A stretch of DNA of 64,000 nucleotides from Syntrophomonadaceae bacterium (GTDB taxonomy: Bacteria; Bacillota; PH28-bin88): assembly GCA_018333865.1 (NCBI GenBank), contig JAGXSE010000066.1, positions 130,919-194,918 of the forward strand, read 5' to 3'. The translations under genes were made by a program, and so were the position numbers. Below the pieces are notes generated by a model. The model was not told the origin of the DNA, made no database searches, and saw only the letters and a list, made by a program, of their open reading frames with translations. This document shows, in pieces, positions 45,255 through 53,679 of the stretch (the first letter of the stretch is position 1; every line of letters begins with the position of its first letter).

Positions 45255-45545
45255 TTTTGCTGTCCTGATGCAAAATAAAAAATCCTCCCTCCCCAACAGA
45301 ACTTATTTCTGTCAGGGACGAGAGAACCCCGCGGTACCACCCTGGTTACTGCTTAAGCAGCCACTTTTAGTGCTTTCGCACCAGCTGATAACGGTTGCAA
45401 CCGGCCCAGCCTACTATAGTTCGGTGAGCACCTAGGAAGAGAGACACCAAGTATCGTTTAGGCACCGGCTTCCACCCGCCCGGTTCGCTGTCGCCCAGGG
45501 ACCATACCTGACACGGCTTCCATCATCGCTTGTAGCTTTATAGTA
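45255..45545 (-). ncRNA. T-box leader upstream of the ilv-leu operon
   Basis: Minus strand contains the T-box sequence AGGGTGGTACCGCGG (about 45343-45329), the distal-loop region GGGTGGAAGCCGG, and the start element AGCGATGATGGAAGCC. After the T-box, ACAGAA/TTCTGT with CCC/GGGG forms a terminator followed by a run of T residues (45261-45282). Uncharged tRNA would stabilise the antiterminator. The specifier codon is not assignable with confidence by eye; GTC (Val) and CTC (Leu) both occur in the expected stretch. Confidence 0.92.
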
Positions 45546-45636
45546 ATTTTAATGAATAGTATATGCAAAAGTCTGCCATCTGTCAATCAGGAAAACTAAA
45601 AACCTAAAAATATAATCCTTGAACAAAAACCCTGCC

Positions 45637-45822
45637 TTAAAGCCTTCCCTTCGGCAGGAGATTTTCCAAATCAGCTACGGGAACCTCAACAATAATGGTA
45701 TTGTTATAGAGAGCCTTGAGCACCGCCACACACTCGCCCTTTTCACCGGCTTTAAAATCAATAATGCAGTAAGCAATATCATTTTTACGGGACTTATTGG
45801 TAACCAGATCGCCGATACGCAT
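45637..45822 (-). CDS. Small protein resembling the YabG N-terminus
   Basis: 61 residues from MRIGDLVTNKSRKND. The start follows AAGGGGTG by eight bases. The pattern IGDLVTNKSRKNDIAYCIIDF, cut here, then GECVAVLKALYNNTIIVEVPVADLE, looks like the SH3-like N-terminal region of the sporulation peptidase YabG, without the peptidase part. Function unknown; conservation as a free-standing protein is not known to me. Confidence 0.55.
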   Translation of the reverse strand: MRIGDLVTNKSRKNDIAYCIIDFKAGEKGECVAVLKALYNNTIIVEVPVADLENLLPKGRL

Positions 45823-45895
45823 AGCACTCACCCCTTATTAACATATGCACCCATTGGGACGAAAGTGCCAGGGTTTGAAAACGCGGATTATTTTA

Positions 45896-46126
45896 CTAAC
45901 ACCCGGAACAGCCACTGCAGCTTGAGGCACTGCATCCTCCCCCGGGAGACCCGCTGCCCGGAGAGGCACTGCTTTTCCCGCCTTTATTATATAAAAAACC
46001 GGTAAAGAGCTGTCGCGCTTCCTTTGCCCCGCAACCAGGGCAGGCGGCCATCTCCCTGTCTTTAATCGCCAGGAACTGGGAAAATTTTTGGCCGCACTTG
46101 GTGCACAAAAAGTCATAGGTGGGCAT
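45896..46126 (-). CDS. FmdB-family zinc-ribbon protein
   Basis: 76 residues from MPTYDFLCTKCGQKF. FmdB-type zinc ribbon: CTKCG at the start and CPGCGAKEARQ for the second pair of cysteines. A low-complexity tail rich in Gly, Ser and Cys ends SCSGCSGC, like many FmdB-family proteins. The role of the family is unclear (possibly nucleic-acid or metal binding). The start at 46126 is preferred; an in-frame start ten codons earlier lacks the family N-terminus. Confidence 0.88.
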   Translation of the reverse strand: MPTYDFLCTKCGQKFSQFLAIKDREMAACPGCGAKEARQLFTGFLYNKGGKSSASPGSGSPGGGCSASSCSGCSGC

Positions 46127-46145
46127 AAAAAGTTCACTCCTTGGC

Positions 46146-47279
46146 CTAAATAGCATTGTGCTGGCTGTATTTTGTTTGTTGGATCAAGGCTAGGGTCTCT
46201 TCCAAGCTAAACACTTTTTCTATTAGAATACGCGGTTCCTCAGCAAGCGCTACCTCATAAGCCTGGGTCAGAGGCTGCATCTGGGGGCCAAACATTATTC
46301 GCACTGTCGGACGATGGGTCATTCCCTTGGGAGTGTTGATCACAACTCCGGCATGGCCACTGCTCAACATTAGCAGAGTTCCCACCGGATACAAGGCCAC
46401 ATTGGAGAGAAATGCCTGAATTAACCCGTAGTCAAACAGATAGTTGCCTGAGCCGGCAAGCATCTCAAAAGCCTCATAAGGCTGGTAGGCCTTTCTATAT
46501 ACTCTGTCCGCAGTCAAGGCATCATAAACATCTATCATTCCAACAATCCTGGAAAACTCGTGGATGCCCTCGGCGGTCAATCCATTGGGATAACCGCTGC
46601 CGTTATACTTCTCATGATGCTGGTAGGCCACCAGGGCTGAAAGATGGCTAATATCCCGTTGGACTTTCAGGATCTCATAACCATACAAAGAATGCTGCTT
46701 TATTTCCGCAAACTCTTTTGAAGTCAGGGCAGCGGGCTTGTTCAAAATAGCATTGGACACCCGGACCTTGCCAATATCATGCAACAGGGCGCCAACCCCC
46801 AAGAGTTCCAAGTCTTTTTTTGGATAGTTTAAGGAGATGGCAGTCAGCAGGCATAGAACGCAGACATTCACCGAATGGGAGAAGGTATAGTCATCCACGG
46901 TGCGGATATCGGTCAGGTTTACTACTACATCTTTGCTTACGAGCAGGTTGTTAACTATATCGGTAACCGTCTTTTTTATTTTTTCCTGATCTATCGCCGG
47001 ATTAACTTCACCACCCGGCCGGGACAATAAGGACAGCTGCTGCTTTACTACTTTAACGGCAGATACCCTAACCTGTTCCGGAATTACATCATCTACTTCC
47101 GCCTCTGGCATGAGCGGGTCATCCACATAAACAGAAGAGACCCCTAAATTTTTAAGGTGGGTTATATAAACAGGTTTAAGCTCCTTGCCGCTATTGATCA
47201 AAAGCATGCCATCTGCCGAATAGACTGAACGGGCGACAATCATACCCGGCTGCAGAAGCTCCAGTGGCAGCCTGCGCAA
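46146..47279 (-). CDS. HD-GYP domain protein (putative c-di-GMP phosphodiesterase)
   Basis: 377 residues. TTG start at 47279. Central HD-GYP domain (about 115-290): LLHDIGKVRVSNAIL (HD), HHEKYNGSGYPNGL (GYP). An N-terminal segment of about 110 residues has no clear family. The C-terminal part (about 290-377, YPVGTLLMLSSG) may be a small sensory domain. Such enzymes hydrolyse c-di-GMP. Metal-binding HD residues are present, so activity is expected. Confidence 0.9.
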   Translation of the reverse strand: MRRLPLELLQPGMIVARSVYSADGMLLINSGKELKPVYITHLKNLGVSSVYVDDPLMPEAEVDDVIPEQVRVSAVKVVKQQLSLLSRPGGEVNPAIDQEKIKKTVTDIVNNLLVSKDVVVNLTDIRTVDDYTFSHSVNVCVLCLLTAISLNYPKKDLELLGVGALLHDIGKVRVSNAILNKPAALTSKEFAEIKQHSLYGYEILKVQRDISHLSALVAYQHHEKYNGSGYPNGLTAEGIHEFSRIVGMIDVYDALTADRVYRKAYQPYEAFEMLAGSGNYLFDYGLIQAFLSNVALYPVGTLLMLSSGHAGVVINTPKGMTHRPTVRIMFGPQMQPLTQAYEVALAEEPRILIEKVFSLEETLALIQQTKYSQHNAI

Positions 47280-47354
47280 GGCCTATCCCCCCATTCAACT
47301 GAGTCTTGGGTTCAATAGGGAATTGCTACCCTCAGCTTTTGCTTAGATCCAGCT

Positions 47355-47380
47355 TTCTAGAGCGGGTAGCTATCTGTGAG
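47355..47380. repeat. Fragment related to the 44160 palindromic element
   Basis: tctagagcgggtagctatctgtgag matches the reverse complement of the start of the 44160 element (tagacagctacccgctctaat) with a few changes. It lies in the gap between the HD-GYP gene and the 2-oxoacid oxidoreductase operon. Confidence 0.5.
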
Positions 47381-47439
47381 AAAAATTTTCCGTTTTTTGT
47401 GCAATATTATATAATTCTGCATGTTAGTGATATTTCCTG

Positions 47440-47495
47440 TCGAAAAAATAAAAAAAGAAAAAATATAGGGCCCCAGGGATAATCCTGCGAGCCCT
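47440..47495 (-). terminator. Terminator after the 2-oxoacid:ferredoxin oxidoreductase operon
   Basis: AGGGC (47495-47491) pairs with GCCCT (47471-47467) with an inner CAGG/CCTG stem, followed on the minus strand by long T-rich stretches to about 47440. It begins 8 bp after the last stop. Confidence 0.85.
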
Positions 47496-47503
47496 TGACA
47501 ACC

Positions 47504-48361
47504 TTAATCCTCTTTTTTTTCTTCCTGCCTCTTTAAGTATCCTGCCACTTCATCGGTCATGAACTCTTCAAAAGCATAGTAGTCTTTTTCCGCTTCCTTT
47601 GCCACCTTGATGGTTTGATTGGGGGGAAACTTCAGGTTGGTAGGGCACGGGGCATAAATTTGGACATAGGTTGGGCCAAGCTCACGTGCGATCAGAATTG
47701 CGTTGCTAACCACCCTCCCTAACTTGCGGGGGCTTGCCACCGTTACCCGCGCACCGTAAACACAACCAGACACCTTGGCCATTTCAAAAACCGGCACTTT
47801 AGGAAATTTCTTGCCTGTAGGCGCCATGTTCAGGATCTGTCCCTGCACAGTCATACCACTTTCCTGGCCGCCGGTATTACCATATACTTCATTATCCACC
47901 ATAATTGTGGTGATTTTTTCCCGCCTGAACCAGGAATGCAGGGTTAAGTCCAGACCGATATCTGCTATCCCGCCATCACCCACCAGCACCACCACATCTT
48001 TGTGTTGATGGGGAAAACGGATTTGCAGCATTCTTTTCAGTCCGGAGGCCACCGCATTTTGATTGCCAAAAGCAGTATTCGAGTAATTTACCGCAGTCTG
48101 GACCAGCCCGAAAAAGGAACATCCAGGGGTGCCGATAATTATAGTATCCTCGGGTGCCGGCAAAGCGGCGACCGCCAACCTGATCCCCAGGGATACCCCG
48201 CACCCTGCACAGTGAGGATGTTCCTCGATTATTTCTTTAAAGGTGCCCAAATCCTCCACCCTCTTTTTCTCAAAAAAGGGCCCCTGGGCCACCAGGTCCT
48301 GGTATTCTTTTGGCAATAAATCCGCAAACTCCTCAACCGGAGTAATGATCTTGGTCGACAT
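47504..48361 (-). CDS. 2-oxoacid:ferredoxin oxidoreductase, beta subunit (copy 1)
   Basis: 285 residues. ThDP- and FeS-binding beta subunit: EEHPHCAGCGVSLG gives cluster cysteines; VVVLVGDGGIADIGLDLTLHSWFRREKIT and DNEVYGNTGGQESG are the ThDP-Mg motif. Works with the alpha, gamma and delta subunits to cleave a 2-oxoacid, producing acyl-CoA, CO2 and reduced ferredoxin. Paralogue of the gene at 50523, with which it shares most motifs. Substrate cannot be fixed; pyruvate is likely. Confidence 0.9.
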   Translation of the reverse strand: MSTKIITPVEEFADLLPKEYQDLVAQGPFFEKKRVEDLGTFKEIIEEHPHCAGCGVSLGIRLAVAALPAPEDTIIIGTPGCSFFGLVQTAVNYSNTAFGNQNAVASGLKRMLQIRFPHQHKDVVVLVGDGGIADIGLDLTLHSWFRREKITTIMVDNEVYGNTGGQESGMTVQGQILNMAPTGKKFPKVPVFEMAKVSGCVYGARVTVASPRKLGRVVSNAILIARELGPTYVQIYAPCPTNLKFPPNQTIKVAKEAEKDYYAFEEFMTDEVAGYLKRQEEKKED

Positions 48362-48449
48362 TGCTTGCCTCCTTTGCTCCAGCCCAGCACTCAGTCTCGT
48401 GATCGTGGGATGACGCCTGTTGTGTTTTGCCCAACGTAACCTGTCCCGC

Positions 48450-49622
48450 TTATTGTTTGCGATTGAGTGCTGGACGGGTGCTCAGAGCATTTTGCACTTC
48501 ATTGACGATCAGTTCTGTGGGCATCGTCATGCCGCCGAATACTCTGGGTCCGCCTACTACCCTTTCATTGTTATTAAGGGCAGCCTTGATCTCTCTGGCC
48601 AGCCAGCCCCCGGCATTGAATTCCGGCACCACAATCAAATCCGCCTGAGCCGTGGCAGCGACAATTTCGTTGGCAGGGAAAGGGCGAATTGATTTAATTT
48701 TAATCAGGCCCGCGTCGATGCCTTGAGCCTGTAAAACCTTCAGGGCCTCCCTGCATTGGGAAACAGCAGTGCCGGAAGCGGCCAGCAAGATTTTCGCACC
48801 AGGGTTTTCTGTTTCTAAAAGGCCGCCCAAATAGCGGTGAATGTATTTCTTGGCCCGTTCGGCTGCCGCCAGTATCTCTTGATGCCAACTGGCATTGGCA
48901 GCAAAACTGATAAAATTACTTTTATTCAGCAAGGGATCCCGGACAATCCTTATTGGTGGGGTTTCCATGTCAAAAGCAGGGACCGGTGCCCGCCCTGAGT
49001 CGTAAGCTGGTAATTTAATATCTTCCGGCGGAAGCATCACCCGATCCCTGGTATGGGTCACAAAAAAACCATCGGCAAAGACGCCCACCGGCAGATGCAC
49101 ATCAGTGTTTTCTGTAATGACATAGGCCTTCAGAATCATGTCAAAAAAATCCTGGGCATTCTCGGCATGAAACATCATCATCCCTGTATCCAAAAGCATT
49201 GCCATTTCAATGTTTTCCGGCTGGATCGAAGGCGGCAGGGCAACGCCCCGGCACATAAAGGCACAAACAATAGGCTGGCGGGAGCCGGCCCACACCGGAA
49301 ACATTTCCATCGCCCGCAAAGTCCCTGGGCCGCTGGTGGCGGTGAATACCCGCCCGCCTCCCAATGCAGCTCCATGAATTGCAGCCATGACAGCGAATTC
49401 GTTTTCCGCCCGGTAGTAGTCTTTCAAATAACCATTGGCAAATAAATCGCCTACCAGGTGCATGCTTTCACTTTGCGGGGTGATCGGATACGCAATAGCC
49501 ATATCCACATTTGCCCTTTTTATTGCCTCCGCAACTGCCTCACTGCCGGTGATAAATACCTGCTCCCTTGGGCTTTCAAATAACAAGTGCTCCGGATCAA
49601 CCACTCGCTGTTCCCTGATCAT
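48450..49622 (-). CDS. 2-oxoacid:ferredoxin oxidoreductase, alpha subunit (copy 1)
   Basis: 390 residues. N-terminal pyrimidine-binding domain: GSEAVAEAIKRANVDMAIAYPITPQSE, then ENEFAVMAAIHGAALGGGRVFTATSGPG. The C-terminal transketolase-C-like domain holds LLAASGTAVSQCREAL and IKSIRPFP. Paralogue of the copy at 51380. A 10-bp inverted repeat spans its end and the gap to beta (48384-48473). Confidence 0.9.
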   Translation of the reverse strand: MIREQRVVDPEHLLFESPREQVFITGSEAVAEAIKRANVDMAIAYPITPQSESMHLVGDLFANGYLKDYYRAENEFAVMAAIHGAALGGGRVFTATSGPGTLRAMEMFPVWAGSRQPIVCAFMCRGVALPPSIQPENIEMAMLLDTGMMMFHAENAQDFFDMILKAYVITENTDVHLPVGVFADGFFVTHTRDRVMLPPEDIKLPAYDSGRAPVPAFDMETPPIRIVRDPLLNKSNFISFAANASWHQEILAAAERAKKYIHRYLGGLLETENPGAKILLAASGTAVSQCREALKVLQAQGIDAGLIKIKSIRPFPANEIVAATAQADLIVVPEFNAGGWLAREIKAALNNNERVVGGPRVFGGMTMPTELIVNEVQNALSTRPALNRKQ

Positions 49623-49636
49623 TTACCTGGTACCTC

Positions 49637-49831
49637 CTAAACACCGCCAACAGTCAAAGCTTCCTTGGGACAAGTTGAAACACATAGCCCGCAGCCTTTG
49701 CAGCGGTTTTCATTTACTGTCACTTTTTTGTCTGTCTTGATTAAGATCAGAACATTGGGATCGGGACAACTATAAATACATAGTTTGCACCCGGTGCATT
49801 TTTCCACATCAACCTTAGCCACAGCATACAT
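49637..49831 (-). CDS. 2-oxoacid:ferredoxin oxidoreductase, delta (ferredoxin) subunit
   Basis: 64 residues with two [4Fe-4S] motifs: CTGCKLCIYSCPDPN and CKGCGLCVSTCP. Short 8Fe-ferredoxin that passes electrons out of the complex. It is the only delta subunit for the two alpha/beta sets. Confidence 0.92.
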   Translation of the reverse strand: MYAVAKVDVEKCTGCKLCIYSCPDPNVLILIKTDKKVTVNENRCKGCGLCVSTCPKEALTVGGV

Positions 49832-49854
49832 GGGTTACCCGCCTCCTTATCTCC

Positions 49855-50526
49855 TTATGCTTGCAGAGGAAACTCTTTAAGTGATTTACTGGCTTTTTCA
49901 AAAACTTCCATATTCTTTTCGATCAGTTGGGATGTCTTGGCGAATTTGCTTTTCATGGTATCGTCCAGGGCCGCAGTGGTGCCGGAAGCAATAAATTTGC
50001 CGCCGCCGAACCTCTCCGCCAAAGACTGCTTGATCGCCTCTTGCGATATGAGACCAGTTACTCCCAGCCATGCGCCCAGCATCGCGATATTGGTAGACAG
50101 TTCAGTACCCCCTACCTCCTGAGCGATCTGGGTGGCAGGCACATAGTATACTTTAGCTTTAATAGCGGCTAGCTTCGCCAGGTCTTCTTTATCTAAATTC
50201 AGAAACTCATTGGAGTTGATAATCAGGATACCTTCGGGCTGTAAACCCTCGAAAAAAGGCATGGTGTAACATTTTCCCATAGTTATTACATCGGGATGGA
50301 AAATCATGATTATATTAGGAAAAAGGATTTCTCCCCGCTCATAAATCTCACTTGTATCAATCCGGACATAGCTTTCAGCGGGAGCTAACCGCTTTTCTGC
50401 ACCAAAAAATGGGTTTACGGTACTCACCAAGCCCTCCCGGGTAGCGGCTGCACCCAAAATATGGGCAGCGGTAACCACACCCTGTCCGCCTAAACCGGAC
50501 ATGCGGATCCACATTTTTTCCCTCAT
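49855..50526 (-). CDS. 2-oxoacid:ferredoxin oxidoreductase, gamma subunit
   Basis: 223 residues. SGLGGQGVVTAAHILGAAATREG is the gamma-subunit motif, and NPFFGAEKRLAPAESYVRI follows. It starts inside the last four bases of beta copy 2 (ATGA). One gamma for two alpha/beta pairs. The C-terminal 40 residues (KFAKTSQLIEKNMEV) are helical and charged. Confidence 0.92.
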   Translation of the reverse strand: MREKMWIRMSGLGGQGVVTAAHILGAAATREGLVSTVNPFFGAEKRLAPAESYVRIDTSEIYERGEILFPNIIMIFHPDVITMGKCYTMPFFEGLQPEGILIINSNEFLNLDKEDLAKLAAIKAKVYYVPATQIAQEVGGTELSTNIAMLGAWLGVTGLISQEAIKQSLAERFGGGKFIASGTTAALDDTMKSKFAKTSQLIEKNMEVFEKASKSLKEFPLQA

Positions 50527-51383
50527 TCTTTCTTTCCCTCCTCAATCAGAGCCAATAATTCCTGGGCTGCCGGCGCAATATATTCCTTGTATTGGAAGGT
50601 GCCTTCCTTTTCCCTCTGCTTGATTCTGGCCACAGTCTCCTTGGGCGGGAATTTATAGTTGGTGGGACAGGGGGAGAACACCTGCAGATAGGTAGGTCCT
50701 GTCTCCCTGGCAACCAGAATGGCTCGCTTGACCGCCCTCTCCAAGCGCTTGGGCTGGGCTGGGGCAACAGCCGCTACATAGGCGCAGCCGGCTTCGCGGG
50801 CGATTTCCGGCAAGGAGAGCTTGGGAAATTTCTTCCCGGTGGGAGCCATGTTCAGCACCGTACCTAAAGTTGACATGCCGCTTTCCTGGCCGCCGGTGTT
50901 GGCATAGGCCTCATTATCCAGCATGATGGTGGTGATGTTTTCTCTTCTAAACCAGGAATGCATCACCATATCCAAGCCGATATCGGCGGTGGCTCCGTCT
51001 CCGGCAATTACTACCACATCCTTAACTCTGCCGGGATAACGAAGTTTCAAAGCCCGTTTCAGGCCAGATGCAACTGCGTTCTGGTTGCCGAAAAGAGAAT
51101 GGATATTATGCACGGCAACCTGCGGAAAAGCCAGGGAGCTGCAGCCGGTGGAACCTACGATCACGGTATCCTCAGGATTGGGCAAAGACGCCAGGATGAG
51201 GCGCAAAGAAAGGGCCAATCCACAGCCGGCACAAAGGGGGTGTTCTTCCAGGAGTTCCTTAAAGGTCCCCAGGTCAGATATGCCATAACCTTTTTCATAG
51301 GGTCCATGCTCTACCAATTCCCGGTACTCGGCCGGCATAATGTCCTCAAAGCCTGGAGCAATCGTGATCAGGCCTTTATTCAC
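50523..51383 (-). CDS. 2-oxoacid:ferredoxin oxidoreductase, beta subunit (copy 2)
   Basis: 286 residues starting with GTG at 51383, eight bases behind GGAGG; a frame-start at 51392 would overlap that site. Features: EEHPLCAGCGLALSLR, VIAGDGATADIGLDMVMHSWFRRENIT and NTGGQESGM. Overlaps alpha copy 2 by GTGA. Together with it this pair may be a distinct enzyme from copy 1. Confidence 0.9.
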   Translation of the reverse strand: MNKGLITIAPGFEDIMPAEYRELVEHGPYEKGYGISDLGTFKELLEEHPLCAGCGLALSLRLILASLPNPEDTVIVGSTGCSSLAFPQVAVHNIHSLFGNQNAVASGLKRALKLRYPGRVKDVVVIAGDGATADIGLDMVMHSWFRRENITTIMLDNEAYANTGGQESGMSTLGTVLNMAPTGKKFPKLSLPEIAREAGCAYVAAVAPAQPKRLERAVKRAILVARETGPTYLQVFSPCPTNYKFPPKETVARIKQREKEGTFQYKEYIAPAAQELLALIEEGKKE

Positions 51384-52522
51384 GCGGAACACCTCCTAAT
51401 TTCTGCCAAAATCATTTCGGGTGGCATGGTCATCCCGCCAAATACCCTGGGCCCGCCTACTACTTTGGTAGTATCATCCAACGAAGATTTAATCTCCCTG
51501 CTTAACCAGCCTACCCGGTTGAACTCCGGCACGATCAAAGCCTTGGCCTTTTGGGTGAGGCTTCTGATCTCTTTGACAGGGAAAGGCCGGATGCTCTTGA
51601 TCTTGATCAGGCCGACATCGATGCCTTCCTGGCGGGCTATCTTGATCGCGTCCCTGCTTTGAGATACCGCTGTGCCAGAGGCAACGATGAGAATTTCAGC
51701 CTCTTCGTTTTCCGCCTCTACCAGTCCCCCCAGGTACTTATCCACATGTTTTCGCGCCCGCTCTGCGGCGGCCATGATTTCTTGCTGCCAGGAAGCATGC
51801 GCGGCATAGCTGATAAAGTTGCTTTTCATCACGAAGGGGTCCCGCATCTGCCTGAGCGGAACAGTCTCCATGTCCATCGTTGGCACCGGTGCGCTGTGGG
51901 GATCGTAGGGAGGCAGTTTAATATTCGCCTGGGGCATCGCCACCTTATCCCTGGTATGGGTGACAAAAAACCCATCGGCAAAGACACCGGCCGGAATATG
52001 CACATCGGTTTTCTCTGCAATGACAAAGGCCTTTAATATCATATCATATAAATCCTGACCATTTTCAGCGTGGAACATCATGATCCCGGTGTCCAGCAAT
52101 GCTGCCATTTCAATGGTATCGGGCTGGATGGAGAGCGGAGAATTAACCCCCCTGGTCATAAAGGCGCAAACAATAGGAAGCCTGGCACCGGCCCAGGTGG
52201 GAAACATCTCAAAGGCCCGGTATGTTCCCGGCCCTCCGGTTGCGGTAAAGATCCGCACTCCCCCCATGGAAGCGCCTGCCACCGCAGACATTACCGCAAA
52301 TTCGTTCTCTCCGCGATAATATTCCTTCAGGTAACCCTCGGCATAGATGTCCCCCACCAGGTGCATGCTTTCCGACTGGGGAGTGATGGGATAAGAGATG
52401 GCCATGTCCACATTGGCTCTCTTGATCGCTTCCTTAACCGCTTCACTTCCGGTGATAAAGTGCTCTTCCCGCCCAGCCTGAAAGAGCAGGTGATCTGGCG
52501 TTACTACTTTCTGTTCAATCAT
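51380..52522 (-). CDS. 2-oxoacid:ferredoxin oxidoreductase, alpha subunit (copy 2)
   Basis: 380 residues from MIEQKVVTPDHLLFQ. Sequence closely follows copy 1: AYPITP becomes SYPITPQSE, and ENEFAVMSAVAGASMGGVRIFTATGGPG. The start overlaps the preceding gene by eight bases and has AAAGAGGG nearby. The pair alpha2/beta2 lies upstream of gamma and delta in the same transcript. Confidence 0.9.
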   Translation of the reverse strand: MIEQKVVTPDHLLFQAGREEHFITGSEAVKEAIKRANVDMAISYPITPQSESMHLVGDIYAEGYLKEYYRGENEFAVMSAVAGASMGGVRIFTATGGPGTYRAFEMFPTWAGARLPIVCAFMTRGVNSPLSIQPDTIEMAALLDTGIMMFHAENGQDLYDMILKAFVIAEKTDVHIPAGVFADGFFVTHTRDKVAMPQANIKLPPYDPHSAPVPTMDMETVPLRQMRDPFVMKSNFISYAAHASWQQEIMAAAERARKHVDKYLGGLVEAENEEAEILIVASGTAVSQSRDAIKIARQEGIDVGLIKIKSIRPFPVKEIRSLTQKAKALIVPEFNRVGWLSREIKSSLDDTTKVVGGPRVFGGMTMPPEMILAEIRRCSA

Positions 52523-53096
52523 GCAAAGCCCTCTTTTCCTTTGCAATTTCGGTAAGTTTTTGAATTTCCTTCAAACCGGCATCCCGCAGGCTGATCATGG
52601 CATCTTCATGTCCTTCTTCGCCACAGAGGGCAATAGTGTAACAAGAGGTGCCGCCACGGATGATCTTCAAGGCCATGTTCGCATAGTGGCAGTGAACTCC
52701 CACAAAAAAGCAAACATCTATTTTGTTGTGCCATATAGTTAAGTTGGGGTGATTAGGATTGATCTCGACATTAGGATCAATCATCGGGTATTTGGGCCGG
52801 TAATCCGGCATGGGAATAATTTTAGCGCCCAATGCTTCAGCCAATTCTTTTACTGCTTTTGCTCTTTCAGCTACTCCCTCTTTCCATGCCCAGAGGATCT
52901 TGGGACCCGGGAAAAAAACCGGATTTTTGGCCGCTAAGGCTTTCTCAATAATCTTTTGCATCGCCACTTCTTCCGGAACTATCTCTCCTTCTACCAAGGC
53001 CTCGCCTTTTTCTGGCAGGACCACTCCCATGGAAGCGGCTGCCGGCGGCAGGTAGCCTTCGGGTCCGGCCAGAACCCTGTACTCAGTTGTTAACAT
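52515..53096 (-). CDS. CO dehydrogenase/acetyl-CoA synthase epsilon-like (CdhB-family) protein
   Basis: 193 residues. The core AKNPVFFPGPKILWAWKEG, KIDVCFFVGVHCHYANMALKIIRGG and a Rossmann-like outline resemble the CdhB/ACS-epsilon family (COG1880 type) of methanogens, found in some Firmicutes as a companion of 2-oxoacid oxidoreductases. The role there is unknown; FAD or nucleotide binding is possible. First gene of the seven-gene operon, overlapping alpha copy 2 by eight bases. Confidence 0.75.
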   Translation of the reverse strand: MLTTEYRVLAGPEGYLPPAAASMGVVLPEKGEALVEGEIVPEEVAMQKIIEKALAAKNPVFFPGPKILWAWKEGVAERAKAVKELAEALGAKIIPMPDYRPKYPMIDPNVEINPNHPNLTIWHNKIDVCFFVGVHCHYANMALKIIRGGTSCYTIALCGEEGHEDAMISLRDAGLKEIQKLTEIAKEKRALHD

Positions 53097-53425
53097 TTAC
53101 TTCCCTCCTGTAAACTTTGCGTTAGTTAAGCTGTTCAACTTCGGCAAAACTTTTTTCCTGATCAAATACAAAATAAAAATGAGTCGAAATGATTGGTTGT
53201 ACGAATACCCTCATTATTATACACTAATAATTTTCTTTAGGGGAGACTTTTTATTGTCTAGTTGTACATAATATATAAGATAGCCCAAAATTTATAGTCA
53301 AGCCTTTTTTCGCCCCTCTTCATGCGTGGGGGGCAAGAGGGCAGAGTTTAGGTTAAGCTACAGCAGACATAAATTTTTTTCACTAACATGCACGATAACG
53401 ACAGGCCCCATCAAGTTCTAACGGT
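53097..53425. other. Intergenic region upstream of the 2-oxoacid oxidoreductase operon
   Basis: About 330 bp without a gene. It holds a sigma-70-type promoter (53272-53301) and a second TATAAT at about 53215. A hairpin CCCTCTT/AAGAGGG (about 53315-53341) is also present but lacks a T-tail in either direction, so it does not look like the MoaD-gene terminator. Confidence 0.5.
53272..53301 (-). promoter_or_regulatory. Sigma-70-type promoter of the 2-oxoacid oxidoreductase operon
   Basis: TTGACT (53301-53296) and TATATA (53277-53272) are separated by 18 bp on the minus strand, about 180 bp before the CdhB-like start. The spacing and sequences are acceptable, not perfect. Confidence 0.5.
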
Positions 53426-53665
53426 TCAACCTCCGTCTAACGGCCGGAAAATCGCCAACCGGTCCCCGTCAAGCAGCACCCTGTCGGCTGAGGCAGCAGC
53501 CCCGTTAACTACAACCAATATTTCCTGCACAACTGGGATGTTCAACTGGGCCAGCAACTGGGCTATTGTAACACCCTCTTCCCCAGTATAAGAGAAGGTT
53601 GACTTGCCAGGAACCGGCGAATACTTTTGCAGGTCAGCAAAAAGCTGTACTTGCACAACTGGCAT
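53426..53665 (-). CDS. MoaD/ThiS-family sulfur carrier protein
   Basis: 79 residues ending PLDGG. The C-terminal Gly-Gly is the adenylation and sulfur-transfer site of ubiquitin-like sulfur carriers; VVQVQLFADLQKYSPV, then GVTIAQLLAQLNIP and GDRLAIFRPLDGG are typical. Whether it serves molybdopterin, tungstopterin or thiamin synthesis is unclear. No MoaE-like partner is nearby. It follows the SDR gene by 14 bp and appears to be last in the operon. Confidence 0.88.
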   Translation of the reverse strand: MPVVQVQLFADLQKYSPVPGKSTFSYTGEEGVTIAQLLAQLNIPVVQEILVVVNGAAASADRVLLDGDRLAIFRPLDGG

Positions 53666-53679
53666 CAGACCACTTCCTT

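Noticed and set aside
45224-45340. Extended N-terminus for IlvE
   Set aside because: It would run into the T-box terminator; the start at 45223 has a proper ribosome site and family N-terminus.
53315-53341. Terminator after the MoaD-type gene
   Set aside because: The CCCTCTT/AAGAGGG stem has no T-run on the downstream side of the minus strand.
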